This document shows positions 24,210 to 34,126 of a DNA stretch of 64,000 nt, piece by piece. How positions within the stretch are numbered: the stretch's first letter is position 1; every line of letters starts with the position of its first letter. A program made the position numbers and the translations under genes. The notes below the pieces were generated by a model that ran no database searches, was not told the DNA's origin, and saw only the letters and a program-made list of their open reading frames with translations. The stretch covers positions 1 through 64,000 of the forward strand of contig JAPCWD010000006.1 in the NCBI GenBank assembly GCA_025943965.1, given 5' to 3'. The stretch comes from Synergistaceae bacterium DZ-S4. Lineage in GTDB: Bacteria; Synergistota; Synergistia; Synergistales; Synergistaceae.

Positions 24210-25199
24210 TCAGGAGATAAGTCCTGCGTAGAGTTCTTCAGTCCGTTTGGTGATATTTTCCAAAGTCGCGCCGTTTTGGATCGCATACCATACTGATCCT
24301 CCCATTCCCACGCCCTCTTTGACGTAACCTTTTTCGTAGTCAGCAAGGCCCGGGAATCTCGACTTAGAAAAGTCGAGGGGGGCCGAGTACCATTCAACGC
24401 CTATCCTCTCCGCATATTCGACGAAACAGCTTGTTATGTCATTACATATATATTTGGTCGTGGCCACCATCAGCGGTCTCGTTACCTTCATGTCCCTGAG
24501 CAGTGCGGCGACTGCCATCATCTGGGTGCCTCCCGCAAGGACCACTTCGGTATCTTCAGGAAGAGCGGATACGAAGGAAGCTACAGATATCTGCATCGGA
24601 TCCCCCGCTTCCGCCGCCGCTGCGAGGCCCTTTCCTTTCATACCGCCTGTTCTGATGCCGAGCCTTGAGGCGACCGCATTCCAGATCTCTTCCTTTTTAG
24701 GCAGCGGGTTTACGGGGCCCGCAGATGAGACTGTCCCGTCGTATCCGAGGGACCTCAGGAGTAGAAGGGCCGTTGTTGTCCCTCCGGGAATTGATTCGGC
24801 AAGCACAAATCTTTTAATGCCGGACCCGGCAAGATCTTTGGCTGCCTCAGCAGCCTCTTCGGAGATCTTCAGGAAGTCCGGCACTGCGGGCCCTACCCTG
24901 GGATCCCTTCCGGGGACCGCTCCAAGATCCCTGAACGGAGCAGCGGGGGCTACCGAGGTCCCGGCCCTAATGTTCATGACGGGAAGTTTTCCTTCCATTA
25001 CGGCCGCTTTAGTCACAAGAGCCGGCGTCGGGTGGCCGAACGGATCCAGAGGTATACAGTCGATCACCTTTGGCCTGTCGTAGTAGAGCATATCCGCATC
25101 CGCGGGAGCGGTATAGGGAAGCGCTTCGACGTTCGCCCCAGCGGCCGAGAGCCCTTTCTCTTTTGACAGATCTGTCTCGCTGATGAATAATATGAACAT
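24210..25199 (-). CDS. CobT-like protein, archaeal/cyanobacterial type (NaMN:DMB phosphoribosyltransferase family)
   Basis: A 329-residue member of the TIGR00303/UPF0284 branch related to CobT, which attaches the lower ligand ribotide in cobalamin synthesis. Segments supporting this are NIRAGTSVAPAAPFRDLG, LAESIPGGTTTALLLL, the glycine-rich VLAGGTQMMAVAALLRD, and GGSVWYAIQNGA near the C-terminus. This branch is mostly known from archaea and cyanobacteria, so its presence in a bacterium of this kind is notable. It stands alone, divergent from the V-ATPase operon. A PduO-type cobalamin adenosyltransferase at 59.7 kb supports B12 use. Confidence 0.8.
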   Translation of the reverse strand: MFILFISETDLSKEKGLSAAGANVEALPYTAPADADMLYYDRPKVIDCIPLDPFGHPTPALVTKAAVMEGKLPVMNIRAGTSVAPAAPFRDLGAVPGRDPRVGPAVPDFLKISEEAAEAAKDLAGSGIKRFVLAESIPGGTTTALLLLRSLGYDGTVSSAGPVNPLPKKEEIWNAVASRLGIRTGGMKGKGLAAAAEAGDPMQISVASFVSALPEDTEVVLAGGTQMMAVAALLRDMKVTRPLMVATTKYICNDITSCFVEYAERIGVEWYSAPLDFSKSRFPGLADYEKGYVKEGVGMGGSVWYAIQNGATLENITKRTEELYAGLIS

Positions 25200-25392
25200 A
25201 GGCTTATATTTACCCCCTGTACTAACTCAGATATAAGAGTTAAAATCGATTTCGTGGTCTCTGTTTCCGGCAGAGTTTGTTGTTTTTTGGAGCCTGCCCT
25301 GTGCCATGTATGGAATTTTAGCACGTTTTTGCGGAACAGACTCGGCATTGATGATTTTTATCTGATACCCTGATCTGGCAATGGAGGATCTT

Positions 25393-26007
25393 ATGGCTAC
25401 AAAACTGGCCCCTACAAGAGGAAACCTCGTCAAACTCACCCGTTCGATGAAGATGGCGCAGTCGGGACATGACCTGCTCGATCAGAAACGGCAGGTGCTG
25501 ATGATGGAGCTCGTCAGATATATCGATTCGGCAAAAACAATACAGAGAGATGTCGAGCGTGTTTTCAAAGAAGCATACGAAGCGCTTCAGAAAGCAAACG
25601 TCTCTCTTGGGATAGATACTGTGGAAGACATATCTGAAGCCGTTCCCCTGACTTCTGATATTACTGTCCGTCTGCGTTCTGTAATGGGAGTGGAGATCCC
25701 TGATGTTGACCCGTTGTCGGACAAGACCGTACCCAGTTATTCTTTTTACGGATCTTCCGGGGCGATGGATGCGGCATACTCTAAATTCAGGAAGGTAATG
25801 GTGCTGCTCGCTCGGCTTGCAGAAGTCGAGACAAGCGTATACAGGCTTGCAGTACAGATAAGAAAGACGCACAGACGTGTCAATGCTCTTGAAAAAGTGG
25901 TCATCCCATCAAACAAGGCGGACATAAGGTTCATATCCGACGTCCTTGAAGAGGGCGAACGTGAAGACTTCACAAGAATGAAGATGGCTCAGAAAAAGGC
26001 AAAGTAG
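25393..26007 (+). CDS. atpD: V-type ATP synthase subunit D
   Basis: A 204-residue central-stalk subunit D, which rotates with F inside the A3B3 head. It opens KLAPTRGNLVKLTRSM, the hallmark of the family, followed by a long helical hairpin and a C-terminal helix containing RRVNALEKVVIPSNKADIRF. The ATG at 25393 has GGAGG 5 bases upstream; an in-frame ATG at 25381 lies upstream of that site. It is the first gene of the operon, whereas D is usually the last of the soluble-head genes. Confidence 0.95.
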   Translation: MATKLAPTRGNLVKLTRSMKMAQSGHDLLDQKRQVLMMELVRYIDSAKTIQRDVERVFKEAYEALQKANVSLGIDTVEDISEAVPLTSDITVRLRSVMGVEIPDVDPLSDKTVPSYSFYGSSGAMDAAYSKFRKVMVLLARLAEVETSVYRLAVQIRKTHRRVNALEKVVIPSNKADIRFISDVLEEGEREDFTRMKMAQKKAK

Positions 26008-26029
26008 TCTAATTCCGGAGGTAATGACG

Positions 26030-26377
26030 ATGGGTACATTGCAGGAAGTGCTTGCAGTTCTGCTCGGAGCGGAATCAGAGGCAAAGAGGATCGTTGAGGA
26101 TTCAAAAAGCGAATCAGATGGGTTCCTGCGTTCTGCGCAGGAAAAGTTTGCCATGGAGCGCACCAATCAGATGGCCTCCGCCAGAGAGCAGGCCAAGGGG
26201 ATAATGGAGACCGCCCTCAATTCGGCGAGGACTGAGGCGGAACAGATAGCTGATCTCGGAAAAGAGGAACGGGTCCGTATGCAGAAACGTTTCGAAGAAA
26301 ACGTGGATCCTGTTATCGACTCTATGATCTCAGAGACAGCAGAAAGATTCATATCGAAAACCAGAAGGGGTAATTAA
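26030..26377 (+). CDS. V-type ATPase subunit G/H-like peripheral stalk protein
   Basis: About 115 residues, almost entirely a charged heptad-like helix (runs such as SEAKRIVEDSKSESDGFL and AREQAKGIMETAL), as in the peripheral-stalk subunit called H or NtpF that pairs with E. There are no other domains. The ATG at 26030 has GGAGG 8 bases upstream. Position between D and C genes in the ATPase operon supports the call; coiled-coil sequences alone would not. Family membership needs a profile search. Confidence 0.75.
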   Translation: MGTLQEVLAVLLGAESEAKRIVEDSKSESDGFLRSAQEKFAMERTNQMASAREQAKGIMETALNSARTEAEQIADLGKEERVRMQKRFEENVDPVIDSMISETAERFISKTRRGN

Positions 26378-26379
26378 GT

Positions 26380-27480
26380 TTGCTATCAACTTCCAAGGGG
26401 CAGGCAACAGCTATAGGTGTGAAATCACACGTGCTCTTCAGCAGGCTTCTGACCTCCGAAGAGTACTGGGCTTTGCTTAACCTGGGCTCTACCGCGGAGA
26501 TAACTGATTTCCTCAAACAGACAGAAGGGTACGGCAGCCACCTCGAGACGATCCCGCCCGCAAAAGTCCACCGTGTGGACCTTGAGAATGCCGTCAGGTC
26601 TGCTATCCTCTCTGAAGCTACAGCCTTTCTCTCATATCTGGCCGGCCCACAACGGGAGCTCTTCGTTGACTGGCTCGGGTGGTACGAGGCAGAGCACCTC
26701 AAGAGCATTTTCAGATGGATAAGGGTCAAAAGACTGGACAGGGACGAGATGAGAAAACGCCTATTCGTGGTGCCGGGCTCGAAATTGTCGTACGGCCTTT
26801 TGCTGAACAGCAGGGATTACGGTGAAGCCCTTGACGCCCTGAAGGATACAAAATATTACAAAGCCGTCGCGGAACCGGTCAGACACCTCATAAACGGAGA
26901 AGAGTCCCTCTTTTCGCTTGAACTCGCAATAGACAACCTGGTCGAATCTTCCCTGTATAACGACCTTAAAAATCTGCCGGAAAAAGAGCAGAAACTGCTT
27001 GAGCCCTTATTCGGCAGCAGGATAGACCTGTTGAACCTGTATCACTTCCACAGGTGCACATGGTACTACCAGATGACGATGGAAGAGACCCTGAGCAGGA
27101 TGCTCCCTGTTAAATACAAGGTAAAGACGCACCATCTCAGGGATATGGCAAGAGGCGCGACATGGGAGGAGAGGCTTGACAGACTTGAGCTGTCTTTCCC
27201 CGTCTACGCAAAAATATTCAGGGATGCGCTTGAAAAGGAAGACAGGGAACTTGCCCTTGAAATGTCCATCAAGCGGTACAACTATTTAAAAGCCCTTGCG
27301 ATATTTGAGAAGGGGCCGCCGGGATTCCACACAGCCATAAGCTATTTCATACTGAAATCCCATGAACTGGACGACATCATACGTGTTATTGAAGACGTAA
27401 GGTATGACTATGACCGCAGCCAAGCGGCGACTTACCTTATCAGGCCTATAATCAGCGGGGGTGAACCCAAATGGCAGTAA
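26380..27480 (+). CDS. atpC: V-type ATP synthase subunit C
   Basis: A 366-residue funnel-shaped subunit C (eukaryotic d), which joins the rotor ring to the central stalk. It is highly helical with segments like DLENAVRSAILSEATAFLS and DLYHFHRC-like RIDLLNLYHFHRCTWYY, typical of the family. The start is TTG at 26380 behind AGAAGGGG, two bases after the preceding stop. The 3' end overlaps the subunit I gene by 10 bases. Confidence 0.92.
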   Translation: MLSTSKGQATAIGVKSHVLFSRLLTSEEYWALLNLGSTAEITDFLKQTEGYGSHLETIPPAKVHRVDLENAVRSAILSEATAFLSYLAGPQRELFVDWLGWYEAEHLKSIFRWIRVKRLDRDEMRKRLFVVPGSKLSYGLLLNSRDYGEALDALKDTKYYKAVAEPVRHLINGEESLFSLELAIDNLVESSLYNDLKNLPEKEQKLLEPLFGSRIDLLNLYHFHRCTWYYQMTMEETLSRMLPVKYKVKTHHLRDMARGATWEERLDRLELSFPVYAKIFRDALEKEDRELALEMSIKRYNYLKALAIFEKGPPGFHTAISYFILKSHELDDIIRVIEDVRYDYDRSQAATYLIRPIISGGEPKWQ

Positions 27481-29438
27481 TGAAAATGGTCGCGTTGACC
27501 ATGATAGGTCCGGATTCGGAGATGGAGCCTGTAGCCCGTCAGATGGTGCTGACAGGAGGCTTCCAGCCCCTGCCCCTCGACCTTCTTGTAAACGACAGGT
27601 CCCTCAGGTCCAAGGTCACGACCGAGACAGAAAACCCGTACGACGAACTCCTTAACAAGGTCTCCACCGTATGGAAGATAGCTGGAGAGATGATCCCCGA
27701 GCCCTCCCCTGTGACCCTGACCAGAGAGTTTACGCTTACGGCCGCCCGCCGCAAGGTGGACCAGACTTCCAGACGGCTGGAGGTATGGGAAAAGCGAAGG
27801 CTTGTGATGACAGAGGAAGAAGAACTGCTCACGGCCACCAAGCTCTTCGTCGAAGTGCTTAAGGGTACCGAGTTCGGTCCGGAAGAACTCGCGGGTGGCA
27901 AATTCCTGATACCCTTCTTCGGAAGGCTGTCCAACGAAAACTATCAGAGACTGACAGAGAGCAGCGAGGAATCTCCCATCACGGTCAGCGAACTGAATGT
28001 GGTGGGCGGAAACACATGGGCTCTCGTACTGACTGTAAAGGGATACGAAGAGTCGACAAGGAAACTGCTCGAAGCGGTCTATTTCAAAGAGTTTTCATTA
28101 AAATCGATAGCTGAGCAGCTAAAGGGAAAAGATCCGCTGAGCCAGGTCAACAAGCGCATCGCCAACCACCAGCGGGCCATCAAGGGGCTTGCAAAGGCCG
28201 CTAAGGACATGCTTAGGGAGCAACGCGCCGAATACGAGCTTCTGTATTCGCAGCTCTACACGATGCAGAGGGTTTATGACGTCTGCAAGGGCCGCGGAGA
28301 GGTAAGCGGCATGTATGTTCTCTCAGGATGGATACCTGCCGATACCCTTGCGGAGATCAGGAAGACGGTGGAAGAGGAAGCCCCTATGACAACGGTCATG
28401 GTGGAGGAGACAAAGGACATAACCTATTCAGGCATAAGGGTACCCACACTCCTTCAGAACAACCCCTTCTTCAGGGCCTTCCAGGATATAGTGTCGATGT
28501 ACAGCCTTCCCTCCTACGGAGAGATCGACCCTTCCCCGATCGTGGCAATATCCTTCATACTCTTTTTCGGTTTCATGTTCGGAGACATAGGACACGGGCT
28601 GATGATATTCCTGGCCTCCTCCGTCCTTGTAAAAAAAGGGATGATGAAGCGTTCCTTCGGCCAGGTAATGAAATACGCAGCGGCAAGTTCCATCGTTTTC
28701 GGAGGGCTGTACGGAAGCATCTTCGGGCTGGAGAACGTTATCCCGGCGCTGTGGCTCTCTCCGATGCATGACACCAATAAGCTGCTCATAGTGGCCATCT
28801 GCATGGGAGTCTTCATGATAAGCCTCGGACTTGTACTGAACATGATCACACAGTACAGGGCAAAGGATTTTGGCCGGCTTCTTTTTGACGGACAGGGTAT
28901 GGCAGGACTTATGCTCTACTGGACAATGGCCGCCCTGGCTGCCATATACATGACCGGAACGAAGATACCCGAAGTAGCTGCCGACATCATGTGGGCCGGG
29001 ATCGGAGTCCTGATGCTGCTGATGATATTCCGTGATGTGCTTGCGCGCTATCTGCTCCATCAGAAGGACGAGGGAGAATCTGTCGTTCTAAACATTTTTG
29101 AGATAATGCACAACCTGATGTCATTCGTCTCTAACACAGCTTCTTTTGTAAGGCTCGCCGCATTCGCCCTCAACCACGTCGGGCTGTCACTGGCGGTGAT
29201 CATGCTCTCAGAGATGGTCCACTCACTGCCCGGCGGGATAGTAATGAAGGGAATAATACTCGTGATAGGAAATATCGTGATCGTATGCCTGGAAGGCCTC
29301 ATCGTATTTATCCAGACTCTGCGACTCGAATACTACGAGTTCTTCGGTAAATTTTACAAGGGAGGGGGAAGCGCTTTCAAACCTGTCGGCTGGAAAAAGG
29401 ACGGTTCCAAGTACGTTTCCGCGGCCGAACAGAAATAA
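27471..29438 (+). CDS. atpI: V-type ATP synthase subunit I
   Basis: A 655-residue stator subunit I (a subunit). The N-terminal ~320 residues form the cytoplasmic dumbbell, with coiled-coil segments around 90-130 and 210-260. The C-terminal half contains seven or eight membrane helices. Helices with FILFFGFMFGDIGHGLMIF and SFVRLAAFALNHVGLSLAV are typical, the latter holding the essential arginine that faces the K ring. The ATG overlaps the end of the C gene. Translation is probably coupled. Confidence 0.95.
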   Translation: MAVMKMVALTMIGPDSEMEPVARQMVLTGGFQPLPLDLLVNDRSLRSKVTTETENPYDELLNKVSTVWKIAGEMIPEPSPVTLTREFTLTAARRKVDQTSRRLEVWEKRRLVMTEEEELLTATKLFVEVLKGTEFGPEELAGGKFLIPFFGRLSNENYQRLTESSEESPITVSELNVVGGNTWALVLTVKGYEESTRKLLEAVYFKEFSLKSIAEQLKGKDPLSQVNKRIANHQRAIKGLAKAAKDMLREQRAEYELLYSQLYTMQRVYDVCKGRGEVSGMYVLSGWIPADTLAEIRKTVEEEAPMTTVMVEETKDITYSGIRVPTLLQNNPFFRAFQDIVSMYSLPSYGEIDPSPIVAISFILFFGFMFGDIGHGLMIFLASSVLVKKGMMKRSFGQVMKYAAASSIVFGGLYGSIFGLENVIPALWLSPMHDTNKLLIVAICMGVFMISLGLVLNMITQYRAKDFGRLLFDGQGMAGLMLYWTMAALAAIYMTGTKIPEVAADIMWAGIGVLMLLMIFRDVLARYLLHQKDEGESVVLNIFEIMHNLMSFVSNTASFVRLAAFALNHVGLSLAVIMLSEMVHSLPGGIVMKGIILVIGNIVIVCLEGLIVFIQTLRLEYYEFFGKFYKGGGSAFKPVGWKKDGSKYVSAAEQK

Positions 29439-29520
29439 CAATATATTGACAGGACAACTACAACGATAAAAACAGTGAATTGATAATTTTTTACAATTAC
29501 AGAAAAGGAGAGGGTTTTGA

Positions 29521-29937
29521 ATGTTTGGACTTGCAGTTTGCTGCGGCACTGTCGCAACGATGATAGGCCTGGGGTATTTTATGCAGCGCAGGGGATTCAA
29601 AGGAGGACGGGTATTCTATCTTTCCGGACTCGGGATATCGTCTCTTCTGATCTTCACAGGCGCAGCGCTTTCTCTCACGATGCACCCCGCATTCGCTCAG
29701 GCGGCCGCAGCCCCTCTTGGAACAGGCGCGGGCATGGGCTTTATAGCCGCAGCAGTTTCAACCGGACTCGCATGCCTCGGAGCGGGGCTTGCCGTTGCGA
29801 GCGTCGGATCCGCAGCGCTCGGACTGGTAGGGGAAAAACCTGAAATGCTGGGGACGACCCTTATCTATCTCGGCCTTTCAGAGGGTATCGCCATATACGG
29901 AGTCATCGTCTCCCTTCTGATACTGGGGCGGATATAA
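29521..29937 (+). CDS. atpK: V-type ATP synthase subunit K (proteolipid ring)
   Basis: A 138-residue proteolipid. The C-terminal ~75 residues form one c-type hairpin (from GMGFIAAAVSTGLACLGAGL to SLLILGRI), with the ion-binding Glu in LGLSEGIAIYG. The N-terminal ~60 residues hold two further hydrophobic segments without a carboxylate and end MHPAFAQAAA, which looks like a signal peptidase site. They may be a cleaved leader, as known for the Thermus c subunit, or a degenerate hairpin. The Gln seen in many Na+-binding rings is not evident, so the coupling ion is open. The gap of about 80 bases before it contains TTGACA at 29447-29452 and may hold an internal promoter. Confidence 0.92.
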   Translation: MFGLAVCCGTVATMIGLGYFMQRRGFKGGRVFYLSGLGISSLLIFTGAALSLTMHPAFAQAAAAPLGTGAGMGFIAAAVSTGLACLGAGLAVASVGSAALGLVGEKPEMLGTTLIYLGLSEGIAIYGVIVSLLILGRI

Positions 29938-29953
29938 GGGTATAACAACAGAA

Positions 29954-30262
29954 ATGAAAGCTTTCATTGTGAGCGACAACCATGATTCCCTGGTAGGCAT
30001 GAGGCTTGCCGGCATCCAGGGTTGTCTCGTTCACACTGCGGATGAAGCTTTTGCCGCAATTGACAGAGCGCTTAAGATACCGGACCTTGCCATTCTCGCA
30101 GTTACAGAAAAAGTTGCGGAAATGGCTCCGGATGTTATTCAGCAGCTGCGGGAGCGCGGAGATCTGCCTCTTGTGGTTGAGATACCTGACAGATTCGGTA
30201 CAAAACGGGGTCCAGATTTCCTGACCCGTTATGTACAGGAAGCCATTGGGGTGAAAATGTAA
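29954..30262 (+). CDS. atpF: V-type ATP synthase subunit F
   Basis: A 102-residue Rossmann-like rotor subunit F. It begins KAFIVSDNHDSLVGMRLAGI and has LAILAVTEKVAEMAPDVIQQ in the middle, both diagnostic. It starts 17 bases after K, and its stop overlaps the E gene start by one base (TAATG). Confidence 0.93.
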   Translation: MKAFIVSDNHDSLVGMRLAGIQGCLVHTADEAFAAIDRALKIPDLAILAVTEKVAEMAPDVIQQLRERGDLPLVVEIPDRFGTKRGPDFLTRYVQEAIGVKM

Positions 30263-30876
30263 TGAAAGAAGTATCCAATGAAAAAATTGGGACACTCAGG
30301 GACATAATCCTTGACAGAGCAGACGCGCAAAAAAAGGATCTGACGACGGCAGCGAGACGTGAAGCCGAGGAATGGATGCTGAAGGAGACAGAGAAACTGC
30401 AGAACGAAACAAACATAATCCTTCAGGATGCGAGAAAAAGGGCCGAGGATATCAGGCGCAGACAGATACTCTCTGCAGAGAGAGAAAAATCTACTGAAAC
30501 GCTCAGGCTTCAGAACAGGATACTTTCAGAAGCGCTCGGGAGGCTCCAGGACAAGTTGGTCTATCTCAGGGACCGTGAAGATTATGCCGATATACTGGCA
30601 GGCATCTGTGTAGACGCGGTCAATTCGCTGAGGGAAAAAGAGGGCCTGAAGTTCAGGCTTTCGGCTGTCGACCTCGGCCTTGCCGACAAAGTGATATCCA
30701 AGGTAAGCGAGGTACTTCCGGGAACAGAACTGGTATTCGATCCGGAACCGGCCCCCATATTGGGGGGATGCTGGGTCTCAACCAAAGATAACCGCAGACA
30801 AGTCAACTCCGACTGGCAAAGTCTGACACAGGAAATGGCCGATACGCTGGCCGAACGGCTTCTGCCGCTGCTATAG
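30262..30876 (+). CDS. atpE: V-type ATP synthase subunit E
   Basis: A 204-residue peripheral stalk subunit E. The N-terminal ~110 residues are a charged helix (with EAEEWMLKETEKLQNETN), which pairs with the G/H-like subunit. The C-terminal globular part contains LGGCWVSTKDNRRQVNSDWQ, matching the family's G-G-x-x-x-x-x-x-G/D-x-I-x-x-x-x-T pattern, though with a shortened end. It overlaps subunit F by one base. Confidence 0.9.
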   Translation: MKEVSNEKIGTLRDIILDRADAQKKDLTTAARREAEEWMLKETEKLQNETNIILQDARKRAEDIRRRQILSAEREKSTETLRLQNRILSEALGRLQDKLVYLRDREDYADILAGICVDAVNSLREKEGLKFRLSAVDLGLADKVISKVSEVLPGTELVFDPEPAPILGGCWVSTKDNRRQVNSDWQSLTQEMADTLAERLLPLL

Positions 30877-30888
30877 GAGGAATGGGTT

Positions 30889-32694
30889 TTGGAGGCTAAG
30901 ACAAATTTCGCCCCAAATAATAAGGAAGGTATCGTTACCTTCGTTAATGGTCCTGTAATCAAGGCCTCTAATATGCGTGATTTTGCAATGCGTGAAGTTG
31001 TCAACGTCGGACCCAAAAAGCTTATGGGAGAGATCATAAGCATGGACGGCGATGATGCAACTATTCAGGTCTACGAGGACACTGACGGACTTAAAATTTT
31101 TGAGACCGTCACAGGTTCCGGGGAATCCCTCTCAATTGAGGTAGGCCCCGGACTTATAGGAAGTTTCTTTGACGGCATCGGCCGCCCGCTGGACTCCCTT
31201 CTTGAATCAGAGGGGATGTACATTTCTCCCGGGACATCCGTCAATATGCTTAACAGGGACAAGACATGGGAGGTCACTCCTGTTGCAAAGCCGGGCGACC
31301 TGGTAACAGGGGGCACTGTGATAGCTACGGTACAGGAGACTCCTCTGCTTCTCCATAGGATCATGGCCCCCCCCGGCATGGAAGGAGAGATCACCTGGGT
31401 GATATCCGGAGGATTTCACAAAGGCGGCGAGATGGTCGCAAAGATCAAGGATGCCTTCGGCCGTGAAGTTGCGATTCCGATGATCCAGAGATGGCCTGTG
31501 AGAACTCCGCGTCCCTACCGCGAAAGGCTGCTTCCGAATGAGCCTTTTGTCACAGGACAAAGAGTCATCGACGGACTTTTCCCGATAGCAAAGGGAGGCA
31601 CTGCCTGTATTCCTGGAGGATTCGGGACAGGGAAAACGGTAACGCAGCACCAGCTGGCCAAATGGGGCGACGCTCAGGTCGTCATTTACATCGGATGCGG
31701 CGAGAGGGGAAATGAAATGACGGACGTCCTCGAGCAGTTTCCTGTGCTTGAAGACCCCCGCTCAGGCAGGCCTCTTATGGAAAGGACGATCCTTATAGCG
31801 AACACCTCCAACATGCCTGTTGCAGCACGTGAAGCTTCGATATACACCGGTATCACTATTGCTGAATATTTCCGGGACATGGGATACGACGTCGCAATAA
31901 TGGCAGACTCGACATCAAGGTGGGCGGAAGCCCTCCGCGAGCTTTCCGGCCGCCTCGAAGAGATACCCGCGGAAGAAGGGTTCCCCGCCTATCTGCCCAG
32001 CAGGCTGGCTGAATTTTACGAGAGGGCAGGAAGAGTCGTGACACTGAACGGTGAAAACGGCAGCATAAGCGTTATCGGGGCTGTATCTCCTCCCGGAGGA
32101 GATTTCACTGAACCTGTTACAAGACATACAAAGCGCTTTATAAGATGTTTCTGGGGACTTGACAAAAACCTTGCAAACGCGAGGCACTATCCTGCGATCT
32201 CATGGATAGACTCCTACAGCGAATACGCTGAAGAGGTCAACGGGTGGTTCTGTTCCAACGTAGACCCAAGGTGGGGAAATACCAGGGACAAAGTCCGCCA
32301 GATCCTCGCTGAGGACAACAAGGTCCAGCAGGTCATAAAGCTAGTCGGTGAGGACGTTCTGCCTGACGATCAGAGACTTATTGCATTTACGGCCTTCCTG
32401 ATAAAGAACGGATATCTCCAGCAGAATTCGTTCGGATCGGATTCATACTCCCCCCCCTCAAAGGGGTTTGAGATCCTGGACGTGATAATCGATTTCTATA
32501 ATAAGGCTCTTAACCTGGTACGCAAGGGCATCCCGATCTCCCTTATCAAGGAGGACGAATCTGTCGACTCGATAACCCACCTGAGGGAACTCGCACCGGA
32601 CGACGCCGAAGGTTTTGCCCTTGTCAGAAAGAGGATAAATGCTCACCTCGAAAGGGTAGCTGCGGAAAGAACAAGAAAGCTCGGAGGTGAGTAG
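30889..32694 (+). CDS. atpA: V-type ATP synthase catalytic subunit A
   Basis: A 601-residue catalytic subunit. It has the N-terminal beta barrel ([16 protein letters not shown]), the A-specific non-homologous insertion around residues 110-200, Walker [18 protein letters not shown] near residue 245, the catalytic segment [14 protein letters not shown], and [20 protein letters not shown]. The start is TTG at 30889 with AGGAGG 8 bases upstream; an ATG at 30882 is out of frame. All residues expected for ATP hydrolysis/synthesis are visible. Confidence 0.97.
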   Translation: MEAKTNFAPNNKEGIVTFVNGPVIKASNMRDFAMREVVNVGPKKLMGEIISMDGDDATIQVYEDTDGLKIFETVTGSGESLSIEVGPGLIGSFFDGIGRPLDSLLESEGMYISPGTSVNMLNRDKTWEVTPVAKPGDLVTGGTVIATVQETPLLLHRIMAPPGMEGEITWVISGGFHKGGEMVAKIKDAFGREVAIPMIQRWPVRTPRPYRERLLPNEPFVTGQRVIDGLFPIAKGGTACIPGGFGTGKTVTQHQLAKWGDAQVVIYIGCGERGNEMTDVLEQFPVLEDPRSGRPLMERTILIANTSNMPVAAREASIYTGITIAEYFRDMGYDVAIMADSTSRWAEALRELSGRLEEIPAEEGFPAYLPSRLAEFYERAGRVVTLNGENGSISVIGAVSPPGGDFTEPVTRHTKRFIRCFWGLDKNLANARHYPAISWIDSYSEYAEEVNGWFCSNVDPRWGNTRDKVRQILAEDNKVQQVIKLVGEDVLPDDQRLIAFTAFLIKNGYLQQNSFGSDSYSPPSKGFEILDVIIDFYNKALNLVRKGIPISLIKEDESVDSITHLRELAPDDAEGFALVRKRINAHLERVAAERTRKLGGE

Positions 32695-32697
32695 CTT

Positions 32698-34077
32698 ATG
32701 GCGAATGCTGAATATATTGGTGTAAAGGATATCGAAGGTCCGTTCGTCCTGGTCGAGAACGTAAGCGGCGTAGGCTACGGAGAGCTCGTCCATATACGTG
32801 ACAGCAGGGGGCAGATGCGACACGGGCAGGTCAAGTCGCTCAGCGAGAAGGCCACGCTCGTGCAGGTGTTCACAGGTACAGAAGACCTCATCCCAAACAC
32901 AACAAAACTCCGTTTTCTCGGAAAACCCCTTGAGATCAGGCTCTCAAAGCACATGCTGGGCAGGACTTTCAACGGTCTGGGAGAACCTAGAGACGGATGC
33001 GGCGAGACCTACGGAGGCAAACGGGTAAATATTAACGGGCTCCCGCTCAACCCAATGGCGCGCCAGTATCCGAAGGATTTCATAAACACGGGCATATCGG
33101 CTATAGATACGCTTACCACACTCATCAGGGGCCAGAAGCTCCCTATATTCTCAGGGAACGGACTGCCTCACAACCAGCTTGCTGTCCAGATCGCAACACA
33201 GGCTAAGATCATGGGGTCGGATGATTTTGCCGTTGTCTTTGCGGGGATAGGGATCAAACACGATGACGCGGCATATTTCACGCAGGAACTCTCCAGCAGA
33301 GGGCACAGCAACAATATCGTGACTTTCCTCAACCTTGCTGACGATCCTGTTATCGAACGCATAGCCACCCCAAGGATGGCGCTCTCAACCGCAGAGTATC
33401 TGGCATATGAACTTGGTCTGCATGTCCTTGTAATAATCACGGATATGACAAGCTACTGTGAGGCCCTGCGTGAGATCGGAGTCGCGGCGGGAGAGGTCCC
33501 CAGCAGAAAAGGATACCCGGCCTATCTATACAGCGACCTCGCTTCCCTTTATGAGAGAGCCGGCGTCGTAAGGGGCGTCAGTGGCAGCGTAACGCAGATC
33601 CCGATCCTGACGATGCCGAACGACGACATTACCCACCCTATACCCGACCTTACAGGATTTATTACCGAGGGACAGATAGTGCTTTCAAGAGAGCTTGACT
33701 CAAAGAACATCTACCCTCCGATAGACATCCTGACAAGCCTTTCCAGACTTATGAAAGACGGTATAGGTAAAGGATACACCAGGGAAGACCACCCCAGCGT
33801 CTCAAGCCAGCTCTTCGCCTCTTACAGCAGGGTCCAGGAGGTCCGCTCCCTGGCCGGTGTCGTCGGAGAGGATGAACTTTCAAAGAATGACAAGATGTCT
33901 CTGGAATTTGGAAAACTCTTTGAGGAAAAGTTCCTTAAACAGGGCAAAGAAGAGGAAAGGGAGATAGGCTACTCGCTCGACATGGCGTGGGAAATACTGA
34001 GCAATCTTCCAAGAAGCGAACTTACCAGGGTCTCGCTGGCTGATATCCGTGAACACATAAGAGTGGCCGGCGACTGA
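32698..34077 (+). CDS. atpB: V-type ATP synthase regulatory subunit B
   Basis: A 459-residue non-catalytic nucleotide-binding subunit. It shows [20 protein letters not shown] at the N-terminus, [20 protein letters not shown], a degenerate P-loop region [12 protein letters not shown], the segment [16 protein letters not shown], and [20 protein letters not shown]. The ATG follows the subunit A stop by three bases with GGAGGTGAG upstream. It is the last gene before a strong terminator. Confidence 0.97.
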   Translation: MANAEYIGVKDIEGPFVLVENVSGVGYGELVHIRDSRGQMRHGQVKSLSEKATLVQVFTGTEDLIPNTTKLRFLGKPLEIRLSKHMLGRTFNGLGEPRDGCGETYGGKRVNINGLPLNPMARQYPKDFINTGISAIDTLTTLIRGQKLPIFSGNGLPHNQLAVQIATQAKIMGSDDFAVVFAGIGIKHDDAAYFTQELSSRGHSNNIVTFLNLADDPVIERIATPRMALSTAEYLAYELGLHVLVIITDMTSYCEALREIGVAAGEVPSRKGYPAYLYSDLASLYERAGVVRGVSGSVTQIPILTMPNDDITHPIPDLTGFITEGQIVLSRELDSKNIYPPIDILTSLSRLMKDGIGKGYTREDHPSVSSQLFASYSRVQEVRSLAGVVGEDELSKNDKMSLEFGKLFEEKFLKQGKEEEREIGYSLDMAWEILSNLPRSELTRVSLADIREHIRVAGD

Positions 34078-34095
34078 TATCTTGAATGAGCAGAA

Positions 34096-34124
34096 AAGAG
34101 GCCCGGGAAGATCCCGGACCTCTT
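34096..34124 (+). terminator. Terminator of the V-ATPase operon
   Basis: AAGAGGCCCGGGA pairs with TCCCGGACCTCTT with a single mismatch and a 3-base loop. It is followed by TTT on the plus strand and an A-rich flank on the other side, so it can also stop the convergent MOSC gene. Confidence 0.88.
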
Positions 34125-34126
34125 TT

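Noticed and set aside
24436-25083. Rightward ORF of 215 codons
   Set aside because: Antisense shadow of the CobT-like gene, with no ribosome site and low-complexity Ser/Ala-rich translation.
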